Assembly (NCBI RefSeq): GCF_963556105.2
Contig: NZ_OY829945.1
Span: forward strand, 539,001 to 603,000
DNA: 64,000 nucleotides
Direction of reading: 5' to 3'
Source: an uncultured Tolumonas sp.
GTDB taxonomy: Bacteria > Pseudomonadota > Gammaproteobacteria > Enterobacterales > Aeromonadaceae
Shown: in pieces, positions 52,639-62,158 of the stretch
Layout of the letters: each line of letters begins with the position of its first letter
Position numbering within the stretch: the stretch's first letter is position 1
Position numbers and translations under genes: made by a program
Notes under the pieces: model-generated
Databases searched by the model: none
Told to the model about the DNA's origin: nothing
What the model saw: the letters and a program-made list of their open reading frames with translations, nothing else

Positions 52639-54993
52639 TTAGTGGGTTAGACCACCTTCATCAAGCACACTGGTTGTCCAGAAGAAGGGTGCATTCCAGT
52701 TCACGGTCACTTCATTCAAGGTCCACGCACCGATTTCATCTTTCCAGCAGGTCTGGCCTGTGCACTTACCTTTTATCGTTGCTGCAACAGGATCGCTGAA
52801 ATTGATCGAGTTCGGGCCACCGGAGATAACACCTGGTGGAACGAGTGGTGAAGCCGGATCAACCGGATGCGCCCAGAATCGATGATGTGGATTTTTCAGT
52901 GGGCGGAAACCGTAGCCAGATACGTAGGATTGATCCATTGGGTTACGTCCCAGCACATAATCCATAGCATCTGACATGGCTTGCAGGTATTTACGTTCAC
53001 CGGTGAAGTCATGGGCCAATCCGAGGAAGATACTCCGGTTCATCAGGTTAGAGTTAGAACCCCATGGATATTCAACCGCTTGATACGGAATTAAATACCC
53101 CTCTTTCTCGACACCTTGTTGATAACCGTTAGCCGCTGCGATGATCGCTGCACGCGCTTTTTCGATATCTTTCTTGTCTAGTTTATTGGGAACCATGGCG
53201 AGCGTAATGGTGCCGGCACTGCTCACACCCTGCCAATAGAGGTCGCCAGTACCTGCTTTGTCGCCTTTCGGCGCTGTCAGGTAGTACGGAGAATTCTGAA
53301 TGGCTTTTTTGTATTCCGCTTTCCCGGTAGTCGTGAACAACTCGGCGGCTGCCCAGTAAAATTCGTCTTTCAAGTCAGTATCATCATACGGGCCTGAACC
53401 CACAAAATTATCGTAGGCATACACATTCGGATGGCGATTGGCGGCCTTCCATGCTTTTTCTGCTGCTTTTAGGCAACGTTCAGCATAGGCCGGATCTTGT
53501 TCTTTCCATACCCGAGCCGACTGGGCTGCGGTTGCTGCCATATTGAGTGTGGCGGCTGTGCTTGGATAGCTAAGAAAACGTGGTTGCGGATCTTTGTGCG
53601 GTGGCAGTGGCATTCCGGTCCAGGCTTTGTCGGCCACTTTATGGAATACCATGCCAGAGGCATCAATTTCGGTTAGTTTCAGACTCTCTAGGTGCTTGGA
53701 TTGATCACCCTCTGGCACATAAGTTTTTTTCCCATCAGGCACTTGCATGGCCAGGAAAAAATCCATCATCCAGCGAGATTCATTCAGCAAACCATTGTGT
53801 TGATTGCCTTGTTCCGGAATTTTTACTTTGCCATCGGCAAAGGCATTTTTATCACCGGTTTTAGCCAGTTGTTCGCGTTCGTAAAGGTTCATCAGTGTCC
53901 AGACAGAGATACCGCCATTGACCACATATTTGCCCTGATCGCCGGCATCGTACCAACCACCGGTGACATCTAATGAGAAGTCACAGCCAGGCCATTGGTT
54001 ACCTTTGGCATCTTGTGCGTTAAAGCAGGTTACTTTCTCTGGTTTATGACCTGCAGGTCGCGCCAGATCTGGGCGTTGAACATATTTTGACTCAATATCT
54101 ATGCCGCTACGTTGCTGATAGAAGAAGGAAAGCGCGTCATATTTCATGGTGTGATAAATATCATCGCCAATGTTGAATGGATGACTTTTTTGACCCGCTA
54201 CTTCCAACACGAGGCCTGTGGCTGGTGTTTCATCTTGGCTAAAGTCTGCGATATGTACAAATTCACCGGAGGCTTCATTTACACCAAATGGTTTGGTTTT
54301 GCCTTCCGCCAAGATATCACCTTGCGCATTTAGCAAGTGCCAATCGAGAGGGGTTTTGGAATCGCTGGCAATGGTTGCTCTTTTTTGCGCCTTGGTCAGA
54401 TAACCAACCTGATTGACCCGAACGGTAGCTAAGTCTGATTTTTTATGAAAACTCGGGCCAACCAAAGAGACGTCACCGACACAAACCGTCGTTGGTGCTT
54501 GAGTACCCATCTGGAATTGAAGTTGCGTTTTTTCATCGCTGGCAGAAGGGGTGAATTTAATATCGAAAGGCTTGACCGAATCATTCAGCGCAATGTCTTG
54601 CACTATATAGCTGGTATATGGTGCGCCATCATGCTGAACGAGCGCTTTTATATGGACATTTTTTTTGGCCCGCGCGTTGAAATGCAACGTGTAGGTTTGT
54701 CCTTTAACGAGAGCGATGCCTGATTGACCGAGAATGACATCCCACGGGTTCGCGCCTGCGTTGGCAAATGTTGCGCATCCCATCTGGTTATCGACTGCCA
54801 AAGTTGCACCGGCTGTCCACCAACCATCGGAGCCTTGAGTAAATTTGCCATTGTTCAGCAATTCCTGACTCGGGCCTGCAGATACGCCAGAACTGGCAGC
54901 CGGACTATTGCTGGAACTTCCCGGTGCACAACCGTACAAACCGATGAAGCAAGACATGGCCACCGCCAAGGTACTTAGTCGATATATTTTCAT
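52639..54993 (-). CDS. GH9 endoglucanase (cellulase) with N-terminal carbohydrate-binding domain, lipoprotein
   Basis: 784 residues from the ATG at 54993, preceded by GAGGAAA. Lipobox GLYGC (Cys 22) and a Ser/Pro/Ala linker. Residues about 42-180 look like a CBM4/9-type jelly roll (ELLNNGKFTQGSDGWW, GQTYTLHFNARA). About 187-277 is the CelD_N Ig-like domain (VRVNQVGYL). The GH9 barrel follows with catalytic Asp in GGWYDAGDQGKY (349-352), SYVSGYGFRPLKNPHHR, and catalytic Glu in LNEVTVNWNAPF. It cleaves cellulose or mixed-linkage glucan outside the cytoplasm. First gene of a minus-strand operon with GH10 and gspG. Confidence 0.93.
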   Translation of the reverse strand: MKIYRLSTLAVAMSCFIGLYGCAPGSSSNSPAASSGVSAGPSQELLNNGKFTQGSDGWWTAGATLAVDNQMGCATFANAGANPWDVILGQSGIALVKGQTYTLHFNARAKKNVHIKALVQHDGAPYTSYIVQDIALNDSVKPFDIKFTPSASDEKTQLQFQMGTQAPTTVCVGDVSLVGPSFHKKSDLATVRVNQVGYLTKAQKRATIASDSKTPLDWHLLNAQGDILAEGKTKPFGVNEASGEFVHIADFSQDETPATGLVLEVAGQKSHPFNIGDDIYHTMKYDALSFFYQQRSGIDIESKYVQRPDLARPAGHKPEKVTCFNAQDAKGNQWPGCDFSLDVTGGWYDAGDQGKYVVNGGISVWTLMNLYEREQLAKTGDKNAFADGKVKIPEQGNQHNGLLNESRWMMDFFLAMQVPDGKKTYVPEGDQSKHLESLKLTEIDASGMVFHKVADKAWTGMPLPPHKDPQPRFLSYPSTAATLNMAATAAQSARVWKEQDPAYAERCLKAAEKAWKAANRHPNVYAYDNFVGSGPYDDTDLKDEFYWAAAELFTTTGKAEYKKAIQNSPYYLTAPKGDKAGTGDLYWQGVSSAGTITLAMVPNKLDKKDIEKARAAIIAAANGYQQGVEKEGYLIPYQAVEYPWGSNSNLMNRSIFLGLAHDFTGERKYLQAMSDAMDYVLGRNPMDQSYVSGYGFRPLKNPHHRFWAHPVDPASPLVPPGVISGGPNSINFSDPVAATIKGKCTGQTCWKDEIGAWTLNEVTVNWNAPFFWTTSVLDEGGLTH

Positions 54994-55087
54994 TTTTTCC
55001 TCTTTGATAGCAGACAGAAAATTGTCGGATCGATTTCTGCCGCCCACTCAATTTACACGGCATCTTGATGAGTTGATATTAAGCTTA

Positions 55088-55099
55088 GAAATCGATTTC
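55088..55099. promoter_or_regulatory. GAAATCGATTTC box 1
   Basis: GAAATCGATTTC, a perfect 12-bp palindrome with a central CG, 94 bp upstream of the GH9 start. Same sequence class as the operator at 62145-62158. Confidence 0.65.
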
Positions 55100-55162
55100 A
55101 AGATGTAAGTAACAATACTTGAATCAGTAAATCAAGTTGGCATCAGTGAAATGTGAAGAGTG

Positions 55163-55177
55163 TGGCAAAAATTGCCA
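55163..55177. promoter_or_regulatory. Palindrome of a different class
   Basis: TGGCAAAAATTGCCA, perfect 6-bp arms around AAA, 170 bp upstream of GH9. It is unlike the GAAATCGATTTC boxes and could be a site for another regulator. Confidence 0.4.
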
Positions 55178-55213
55178 AATTGACGGTGTGTAAATTTTAA
55201 AAGCACGCCAAAA

Positions 55214-55225
55214 GACATCGATTTC
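55214..55225. promoter_or_regulatory. GAAATCGATTTC-like box 2
   Basis: GACATCGATTTC, one mismatch from the palindrome. Confidence 0.5.
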
Positions 55226-55367
55226 AAATCTTGGGTTATTGCGAGATGAACCGTGTTTTTTGTGTTTTATGCTGGGTAATTTTGATAATAAGCCCTGTTT
55301 TAGCCCATTAAATAGATTTATATGCGTCTGTTGGTTTTGTTGTTTTTGTCTTTTTTCTTATTGTTTG

Positions 55368-55379
55368 ATGTCGATTTCT
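55368..55379. promoter_or_regulatory. GAAATCGATTTC-like box 3
   Basis: GATGTCGATTTC, two mismatches in the left arm, right arm perfect. Confidence 0.4.
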
Positions 55380-55500
55380 TTTGCTTTTGTTTATTTGTGA
55401 TCTTTCTCTCTATTTATTAATTAGTCGCGGTATTTGTCCTTTTTTATTGCATATTCGCTGGAATGTTAGAACAACTTACGCGTACCATGATAGTTAATTT

Positions 55501-55536
55501 GCAATCGATTTCATGTTGGGCTGTTTTATCTATAGC
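55501..55536 (+). promoter_or_regulatory. GH3 promoter with box 4
   Basis: GCAATCGATTTCA (55501-55513) covers the expected -35 (ATTTCA). A 17-bp spacer and TATAGC (55531-55536) follow, 58 bp before the GH3 ATG. The arrangement CGATTTCA-N16-CTATAG mirrors CGATTTCA-N17-CTATAG at the second PTS cluster. Confidence 0.55.
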
Positions 55537-55594
55537 CTGATTTGGGATCCCGATAAGTCATGTTATGGATGCGAATATCAGGAGCTAGTGGCAA

Positions 55595-58357
55595 ATGAGA
55601 AAGAAAATCGAGCTGGTTAGGTCTGCGGCCTATCTGTTTGTTGGTTGTGGGTTGGCGAGTGGGGTATTGAGTTCAGCATCGGCGGATGTGTTGACTGATG
55701 CCCCTTACTTTGCCCAGTGGCCTAAGATCCATAGTGCTATACCCAAAGATCAAAAAATGGAGCAAAACATCAAGGCGTTGCTCAAACAAATGACCTTGGA
55801 AGAAAAAGTTGGGCAGATGATCCAGCCGGACTTCCGGGAGGTCACACCAGAAGAAATTACTAAGTACAAGATAGGCTCTGTGCTGAATGGTGGTGGTGGT
55901 TGGCCTAACAACAACAAACATGCATCAGCAGCGGATTGGGCTCATCAAGCCGACCAATACTGGCTGGCAGCTGAAGCTGGTTTTAAGGACCGGGGTTTTC
56001 GTATTCCCTTCATGTGGGCAACAGATGCGGTGCATGGTCATAACAATGTATTTTCCGCAACGCTGTTCCCGCACAACATCGGCTTAGGTGCGGCTCGCGA
56101 CCCTGATCTTATCTTCCGTATTGGACAGGCAACTGCACGTGAAGTTGCCGCTACCGGTCTGGATTGGACATTTGCACCAACCGTCGCGGTACCACGAGAT
56201 GATCGCTGGGGGCGCACTTACGAGGGTTATTCTGAAGATCCGGCAATTGTTTATCACTATGCCGGTCAGATGGTTCGCGGCCTGCAAGGCTCGGCCGACG
56301 ATCTTCGTGGACAGTACCATGTGATTTCCAACGTGAAACATTTTGTGGGCGATGGTGGTACTCGGGATGGCGTTGACCGGGGTCAAAATTTTTATTCTGA
56401 GGAAGCACTACGCAATTTACATGCGATGGGTTATTTCTCCGGCTTGGATGCCGGTGCACAAGTGGTCATGGCATCGTTCAATAGCTGGCAAAATAAGTTA
56501 AATCGTGATGTGTTGGCCAATGACAGCGTTGAATACAACGGCAAGTTACACGGCAGTCAATATCTGCTGACCGATGTGCTCAAAGGCAAGATGGGTTTTG
56601 ATGGCCTGATTGTTTCTGATTGGAACGGCCATAGTGAAATTGCCGGATGTACCATGGGCAGTTGCTTACCAGCCGTGCTGGCTGGGATTGATATCTTTAT
56701 GGTCACCGCCCGAAAAGACTGGATGGCATTTCGCCAAAGTCTGCTAGATGGCGTGGCTAATCATCAAATACCCATGAGCCGGATCGACGATGCGGTGACA
56801 CGTATTCTGCGCGTAAAAATGCGCGCTGGTTTGTGGCAAAAACCGGAACCTTCGGCGCGCGAGTTGGCGGGTAAACAGCCTGAATTAGGGGCGGCTGAAC
56901 ATAAAGCGTTGGCCCGCGAAGCGGTGAGCAAATCACTGGTTTTGTTAAAAAATGAGAAAAACATTCTGCCATTAAATCATAACAGCCGAGTGTTAGTTGT
57001 TGGTGGTGCGGCAGATGATCTGGGCAAGCAGACTGGCGGATGGAGTCTCACCTGGCAAGGTACTGAAAATAAACGTGCTGACTTCCCTGGCGCACAAAGC
57101 ATGCTCGATGCGATTCGTAGCACGGTTGGTAAAGATAATGTCTTGGTCGATGCAAAATCACTCGATCTTAAGACTGCTAAGCCGGATGTGGCCATTATGG
57201 TCATGGGGGAAGATCCTTATGCCGAATGGTTTGGTGATATTCCTGACAATAAAACACTCGCCTATTCCGAGTTAAAGAGCAGCTATCACGATGATTTGCT
57301 GACGTTGAAAAAGTTAAAAGCAGCCGGGATTCCTGTTGTTACCGTGTTGTTCTCCGGGCGCCCATTGTACGTCAATGAAGAAATCAACCTCTCCTCAGCC
57401 TTCGTTGCGGCCTGGTTGCCGGGAACTGAAGCCGAAGGGATCACTGATGTATTGTTCAAAAATGATAAAAATCAGGTTGCACATGACTTCCAGGGTCGCC
57501 TCTCTTTCTCTTGGCCATTCCTGAAATGTGCGACCACGATCAATCGTACACCAAAAAATATTCCGGACTGGAAACGCCCAAGCTTTGAGCAAGACCCTAA
57601 TGGTCCTATGGCGCCACTGTTCCCTTATGGATATGGTCTCAGTTATAAACAGGCATCACCGGTCGCGGCTCGGGTCAGCAATTTGGATGCGCTTCCTTTG
57701 GATAATCGCAAGTTTGGTTGTAATGAATCCGACCCTGCCAAGTTGGCTGCTGCCGATAAAGTCATGGAGTTGTTTGGACCAAAAGCGAGCGAAGAACACC
57801 GACTGCGAATGGGCGACGCCAGTAACTGGACGGGGACAGAAGTTTCAGGGAACAGCATAACTGAAATGAAGTTCATTAAGGTCCAGCCTATTGACTACCT
57901 TCGCCAGCAAGATGCACGTGCCGTGACATTTATGGGTGAGAACAAACCGGGTGTCGATACAGGTGCGACCATTCAATTACAGACCACTCAAGTGAAAGGG
58001 GCTGATCGTCGCAGTTATCTGAAAGCTAACAGCGAACTGCAAGTGACTCTGCGTATGCAAGAAGCGCCTGATAGCAATATGACGTTGGGATTGCAATGTG
58101 GCTGGCCTTGTGGGAAAGCCCTTGAAGTTGCTCCTGCACTGCGTCAATTGCCGGTTGGGAAATGGGTTACTCTGAGTTTACCTTTGAGCTGCCTGCAGGA
58201 TGATATGGATTTTACAAAAGTTAATACGCCATTCATTTTTGCTACCAATGGCAAGGCCCGTCTTGATTTGGCCACTGTCCGCTGGGTGCCTGCAACGTTA
58301 GTGCAACCAGGTAAGGATCTGATGCAACTTGATTGTCAGGGTCAGTTAAAAAAATAA
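55595..58357 (+). CDS. GH3 beta-glucosidase / exo-beta-glucanase, secreted
   Basis: 920 residues. Signal peptide, probably cleaved after SSASA (residue 30). The GH3 N-terminal barrel has VGQMIQPDF, WATDAVHGHNN, GLDWTFAPTVAVPRDDRWGRTYEG, the substrate motif NVKHFVGDGGT (KHF 248-250), and nucleophile Asp 342 in GLIVSDWNGHS. The GH3 C-terminal domain follows (LVLLKNEKNILPL, GGWSLTWQG), with an FN3-poor, extra C-terminal domain (about 770-920, WVTLSLPLSCLQDDMDF) like the ExoP-type galactose-binding fold. It releases glucose or cellobiose from oligosaccharides in the periplasm or outside. Confidence 0.93.
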   Translation: MRKKIELVRSAAYLFVGCGLASGVLSSASADVLTDAPYFAQWPKIHSAIPKDQKMEQNIKALLKQMTLEEKVGQMIQPDFREVTPEEITKYKIGSVLNGGGGWPNNNKHASAADWAHQADQYWLAAEAGFKDRGFRIPFMWATDAVHGHNNVFSATLFPHNIGLGAARDPDLIFRIGQATAREVAATGLDWTFAPTVAVPRDDRWGRTYEGYSEDPAIVYHYAGQMVRGLQGSADDLRGQYHVISNVKHFVGDGGTRDGVDRGQNFYSEEALRNLHAMGYFSGLDAGAQVVMASFNSWQNKLNRDVLANDSVEYNGKLHGSQYLLTDVLKGKMGFDGLIVSDWNGHSEIAGCTMGSCLPAVLAGIDIFMVTARKDWMAFRQSLLDGVANHQIPMSRIDDAVTRILRVKMRAGLWQKPEPSARELAGKQPELGAAEHKALAREAVSKSLVLLKNEKNILPLNHNSRVLVVGGAADDLGKQTGGWSLTWQGTENKRADFPGAQSMLDAIRSTVGKDNVLVDAKSLDLKTAKPDVAIMVMGEDPYAEWFGDIPDNKTLAYSELKSSYHDDLLTLKKLKAAGIPVVTVLFSGRPLYVNEEINLSSAFVAAWLPGTEAEGITDVLFKNDKNQVAHDFQGRLSFSWPFLKCATTINRTPKNIPDWKRPSFEQDPNGPMAPLFPYGYGLSYKQASPVAARVSNLDALPLDNRKFGCNESDPAKLAAADKVMELFGPKASEEHRLRMGDASNWTGTEVSGNSITEMKFIKVQPIDYLRQQDARAVTFMGENKPGVDTGATIQLQTTQVKGADRRSYLKANSELQVTLRMQEAPDSNMTLGLQCGWPCGKALEVAPALRQLPVGKWVTLSLPLSCLQDDMDFTKVNTPFIFATNGKARLDLATVRWVPATLVQPGKDLMQLDCQGQLKK

Positions 58358-58378
58358 CTTCTCACTCCAAGTAATGAC

Positions 58379-58408
58379 CCAAGGCACCTTCTGGTGCCTT
58401 GGTTTTTT
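58379..58408 (+). terminator. Intrinsic terminator of the GH3 gene
   Basis: CCAAGGCACC-TTCT-GGTGCCTTGG, a 10-bp perfect stem, followed by six T. Confidence 0.9.
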
Positions 58409-58447
58409 GACAAAAATTTACCCGGTATTGGCTCATGGAGGGATGAG

Positions 58448-60430
58448 ATGATGACAATTTTAATTGTGCAACGAATTCGATTGGGTTTTACATTTCTCCT
58501 GCTGTTGTTACTGCTTCTTGGTGTTATCAGTTATGTGAAAACGGTGAGCATTCATGGTCGGTTTCGGCAGGTTACAGAGGTTGCAACCCCCCTGACATTA
58601 AATGCGAGTCGTTTACGAGATGCATTGATGGCCGCCGATAGGAATACCCTGGCGTATTTAGCGAGCTGGGATTTATCTGTTTTTCCTCACTTACGGCAGA
58701 GTTTTGCGCAAGAGAAAGCGCGTTATAGTCAGTATGTCCACGATTTCACAGCATTGACTCTTGATCCTGAAAGTACAAAGCAGTTGCAGCAAGTAACTCA
58801 TGATGCTCCGCAGCTTTTTGCTATTTCGGAACAATTAATGGCGCTGCACGAAGAGGAGGCGGCGTTAGCGCATAAGCTATCGCAAATGCGTAGCGACTTT
58901 TTACAACTCGACGATAACTATCGTTCGGCGGCAGATTTGTTGCTGCATTTTACGTCGAGCCAACGCTCTTTACAGAATAAAGCAGAGTTGATCACCAGCG
59001 GTATCGCTCGCGACCTGAAGATGATTCAGCGGGCTGATGCCAAAACCGATCTGCCTGCGCTGCAGTTGGTGCTGGCGAAAGATATTGAAATAGCCAACCA
59101 GCGTTTGGCAAGGATCGCGGTTCCTGATGATGTAAAAGCCCGATTTACCCGACATGTACAACGTATCCCGCTGTTGGTATTTGGAGAGCAAGGGCTTATC
59201 GAAGCGTTGTCCCGCAATCAGGTGATCAGCCAACAAATGCAGGTCTTACAAACGAAACAAGACTCGTCAGCCAAACAACTCGGATTGGCATTAGACAAAC
59301 TCATATCCATCAGTAATCAGAGCATGCAAGTCGATAGGAAAAGTGCCGATGCAGCAGTTCAAGGCGCTAGTTTTTGGATTGTGGTTGTTTCGTGTTTTTC
59401 CGCAGTGGTAGCACTTGTTATTGCCTGGAGTATGGCGCGGAGTATTCAAATTCCTCTGGTACGCATGAATGAAACTCTGGCTTTGATGGCCCGCGGTGAC
59501 ATGACGTTACGCATTAATTACCAAGCAAAAAATGAATTGGGTGAACTCGCCAACTCGATTGACCAATTAGCTCGCAATACAAATGAGGTGCTGGTCGAAA
59601 TTCAAGATGGCTCGGCAGGCCTGGTACACGAGACGCAAAATACAGCGGATATTAGTGAGTTGGTCATGGCCCGGGTTCAGGAGCAGAAAAAGCAAATAGA
59701 TCAAGTCGCGGCAGCCATCTCAGAACTTGAATCAAGTGCGACAGAAGTGGCTCGCTCTAGTGAGCATGCCAGAGGTGAAGTGAATGCAGCCAATAGCGAA
59801 AGCCAGCGAGGCATGAGTATTGTTTTGGATAATCGGCATGGTATTGAGCAGTTGGCCACTGAAATTTCAGCGGCAGTGCTGATCACGCATAAATTAGCCG
59901 ATTTCAGTAGCAATATTGGCAATATCTTAGATGTGATCCGTGGCATTGCGGAGCAAACAAATTTACTGGCGTTGAACGCCGCGATTGAAGCGGCCCGGGC
60001 CGGTGATGCCGGACGAGGGTTTGCCGTGGTGTCTGATGAGGTCAGAGCGTTGGCGACCCGATCACAAGGGGCTACGCAAGAGATCCAGAGCATGATCCTC
60101 AATCTGCAAAACTGCAGTAGTGAAGTGGCCGCCGTTATGGCGCGTAGTCACGAACAAACTCAGTTGAGCGTGCATCAAACAAGAGAAACCGAACGTGCGC
60201 TGGAAAATATAGCCTTGCGTATGAACGCGATTAAAGAGATTGCCGATCAGGTTGCCTATGCGGCGGGAGAGCAAATATCGGTGAGCCAAGGTGTGGCTCA
60301 GCATGTGGCCGGTATCGCGGATGTGGCTTACGAAACGGAACAAGCATCAATCGCGTCGGCAAATAGTAGTGAGGTATTGGCAGGCCTTGCCGACCGGCAG
60401 CAGGCACTCATCGCGCGTTTCAACGTTTAG
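58448..60430 (+). CDS. Methyl-accepting chemotaxis protein paired with a sugar-binding protein
   Basis: 660 residues. Membrane span ([17 protein letters not shown]), a long helical periplasmic domain of about 290 residues, a second span ([19 protein letters not shown]), HAMP, then the signalling hairpin with [43 protein letters not shown] places the start at 58448 or 58451; an upstream in-frame ATG lies inside the GH3 terminator. Nine bases separate it from the solute-binding gene, so the receptor probably reads that protein's sugar-bound state. Confidence 0.92.
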   Translation: MMTILIVQRIRLGFTFLLLLLLLLGVISYVKTVSIHGRFRQVTEVATPLTLNASRLRDALMAADRNTLAYLASWDLSVFPHLRQSFAQEKARYSQYVHDFTALTLDPESTKQLQQVTHDAPQLFAISEQLMALHEEEAALAHKLSQMRSDFLQLDDNYRSAADLLLHFTSSQRSLQNKAELITSGIARDLKMIQRADAKTDLPALQLVLAKDIEIANQRLARIAVPDDVKARFTRHVQRIPLLVFGEQGLIEALSRNQVISQQMQVLQTKQDSSAKQLGLALDKLISISNQSMQVDRKSADAAVQGASFWIVVVSCFSAVVALVIAWSMARSIQIPLVRMNETLALMARGDMTLRINYQAKNELGELANSIDQLARNTNEVLVEIQDGSAGLVHETQNTADISELVMARVQEQKKQIDQVAAAISELESSATEVARSSEHARGEVNAANSESQRGMSIVLDNRHGIEQLATEISAAVLITHKLADFSSNIGNILDVIRGIAEQTNLLALNAAIEAARAGDAGRGFAVVSDEVRALATRSQGATQEIQSMILNLQNCSSEVAAVMARSHEQTQLSVHQTRETERALENIALRMNAIKEIADQVAYAAGEQISVSQGVAQHVAGIADVAYETEQASIASANSSEVLAGLADRQQALIARFNV

Positions 60431-60439
60431 GGGAAGGAT

Positions 60440-61726
60440 ATGTGGAAATTTATGAGCGCCCTACTGGTCTGGGGATGCTGCTTTGCCGCAGCGGCAGAAG
60501 AACTGGTTCTCGAAACATGGCGAGTTGATGATGAAGTGTTATGGAAAGAGCGATTTTTACCTCGATTCCAAGCCAAGTATCCCGATATCACCGTGCGTTT
60601 GCAGCCGATCCGTTCGGCTGAGTATGATCAAGGTTTGTCCAAACGCTTGGCCGATGGAAATGCCGGCGATCTCATTACATGCCGGCCTTATGACCAATCA
60701 TTGCAACTGTTTAAACAAGGCCATTTAGTTGATTTGACCGATTTACCGGGGATGGAGAATTTTCCCAGTTTTGCAAAAGCGGCTTGGCAAACAGATACGG
60801 GAGCGCAAACTTTTTGCTTACCGATCGCTTCGGTGATCCAGGGTTTTTATTTCAACATGGACATTTTTAAACAGCTTGGGTTAACACCACCTAAAACCCG
60901 CGCTGAATTTTTTGCTGTGCTAGAAAAAGTAAAACAGGATGGACGCTATCTGCCGCTGGCATTTGCAGCTCATGATAGCTGGGTGGTATCGGAATTAGGA
61001 TATCAAAATATCGGGCCGAATTATTGGCATGGTGAAGACGGGCGGCTAGCATTAGTCAATGGTCAGGCACGGTTTACTGATGCGCCGTATGTTGATGTGT
61101 TTAAAGAGTTATCTCGTTGGTCTCCGTATATAGGGGATAACCCTGCCGAAGCAACGGAAACCAAAGCCGTCGACGCATTTGCTACAGGCAAGGCGGCTAT
61201 GATTGTCGCCGGGTCTTGGGCTATTACTTCGTTTACAGGAAAGATTAATTTTGGCGCATTCCCTCCGCCCGTCGCGAATGCTGGTGATGCTTGTTATTTC
61301 ACCGATCATACGGATATGGGGATTGGTATTAATACGGCCAGTAAACATAAAGAAGCGGCGATGAAGCTGGTAGAGTGGATGGCTTCAGCCGAATTTGCCG
61401 AGCTATTTTCCAATTCGGTGCCTGGTTTTTTCTCTCTTTCCAACCATTTCTTTGAATTAAAAAATCCTGTGGCGAGTACCATGATGGGGTGGCGAGATAC
61501 TTGTGATTCTACCATCCGACTGGGTGCTCAGTTTTTGTCTCGCGGTCAACCATCGTTTACGGATGGACTGGCTGAAGTGACGCAAGCTGTTGTATTAGGC
61601 AAAATGACGCCAGAAGCGGCTGCGGAGCAGATACAACAAGGATTGAACACTTGGTATGCACCGCAGCAAAAATTGAATTCAAAACCGGAAGTTTCCCCTA
61701 GTCAGAGCAATGCTACGACACCTTAA
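60440..61726 (+). CDS. Periplasmic sugar-binding protein (ABC family 1 type) without a transporter
   Basis: 428 residues. Signal peptide ending near FAAAAEE. A bacterial extracellular solute-binding family 1 fold: LVLETWRVDDEVLWKERFLPRFQAKYP, GDLITCRPYD, PIASVIQGFYFNMDIFKQLGL, FATGKAAMIVAGSWAI, and MKLVEWMASAEFA. It is related to maltose/oligosaccharide binders. No ABC permease or ATPase gene adjoins; the partner is the chemoreceptor 9 bp upstream. Likely function is taxis to oligosaccharides made by the neighbouring glycanases. A Ser/Thr/Pro tail ends the protein. Confidence 0.9.
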   Translation: MWKFMSALLVWGCCFAAAAEELVLETWRVDDEVLWKERFLPRFQAKYPDITVRLQPIRSAEYDQGLSKRLADGNAGDLITCRPYDQSLQLFKQGHLVDLTDLPGMENFPSFAKAAWQTDTGAQTFCLPIASVIQGFYFNMDIFKQLGLTPPKTRAEFFAVLEKVKQDGRYLPLAFAAHDSWVVSELGYQNIGPNYWHGEDGRLALVNGQARFTDAPYVDVFKELSRWSPYIGDNPAEATETKAVDAFATGKAAMIVAGSWAITSFTGKINFGAFPPPVANAGDACYFTDHTDMGIGINTASKHKEAAMKLVEWMASAEFAELFSNSVPGFFSLSNHFFELKNPVASTMMGWRDTCDSTIRLGAQFLSRGQPSFTDGLAEVTQAVVLGKMTPEAAAEQIQQGLNTWYAPQQKLNSKPEVSPSQSNATTP

Positions 61727-62111
61727 CTGCAAGGCTCTGTTGGTTAGTAAACTCAAGCAATTAGCATGTTAACAATCCCGCGCTGGGGGAGCGGAGCCCG
61801 GCGCCGGATTGATTCCGCCATCTTGGTTTTGTTACTAAGCGCTTAAACAACCCTCTTCTTCGTCCTCTATTCCACAGTCCTGTTATTTGCAATTCCTTCG
61901 TTAATACAACATTTCCGCATATTTATTTTCGTGGGTAACACTCGAGTTATGACTTGATTACTGTAACTTATGAAATCGATGTCTAGTGTTTTGTGATTTT
62001 AATAATTAAGATTCACTTGAATCAAAAAATATTATAAATAATATAATTCTTTATATAACAATGCCTTGTGTTAATTTTCTTATCGCTCACTAATAACAAA
62101 TAAATTTCTAA

Positions 62112-62125
62112 GTGATCGTCATCAC
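62112..62125. promoter_or_regulatory. CRP site, PTS cluster 2
   Basis: GTGATCGTCATCAC, a perfect GTGA-N6-TCAC core (AAGTGATCGTCATCACAA extended). Centre about 70 bp upstream of the predicted start of transcription, the same distance as in PTS cluster 1. Confidence 0.75.
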
Positions 62126-62144
62126 AATTGCTTACTTAAGATTA

Positions 62145-62158
62145 TGAAATCGATTTCA
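62145..62158. promoter_or_regulatory. LacI-type operator of PTS cluster 2
   Basis: TGAAATCGATTTCA, a perfect 14-bp palindrome with a central CG, overlapping the -35. Same class as the boxes upstream of GH9 and GH3, and different from the TGGGAAACCGG class at PTS cluster 1. Confidence 0.78.

Larger units (their letters stand above)
54994..55594. other. Divergent control region between GH9 and GH3 genes
   Basis: About 600 bp without a gene. It carries four copies of a GAAATCGATTTC-like box, a separate perfect palindrome at 55163-55177, and T-rich tracts (55320-55450). The box nearest GH3 is followed by a TATAG -10 element like the PTS promoter at 62177. Confidence 0.7.

Noticed and set aside
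61776..61815. attC or integron-like site in the GC-rich patch
   Set aside because: No paired GTTRRRY core sites or imperfect palindrome of suitable length, and no integrase.
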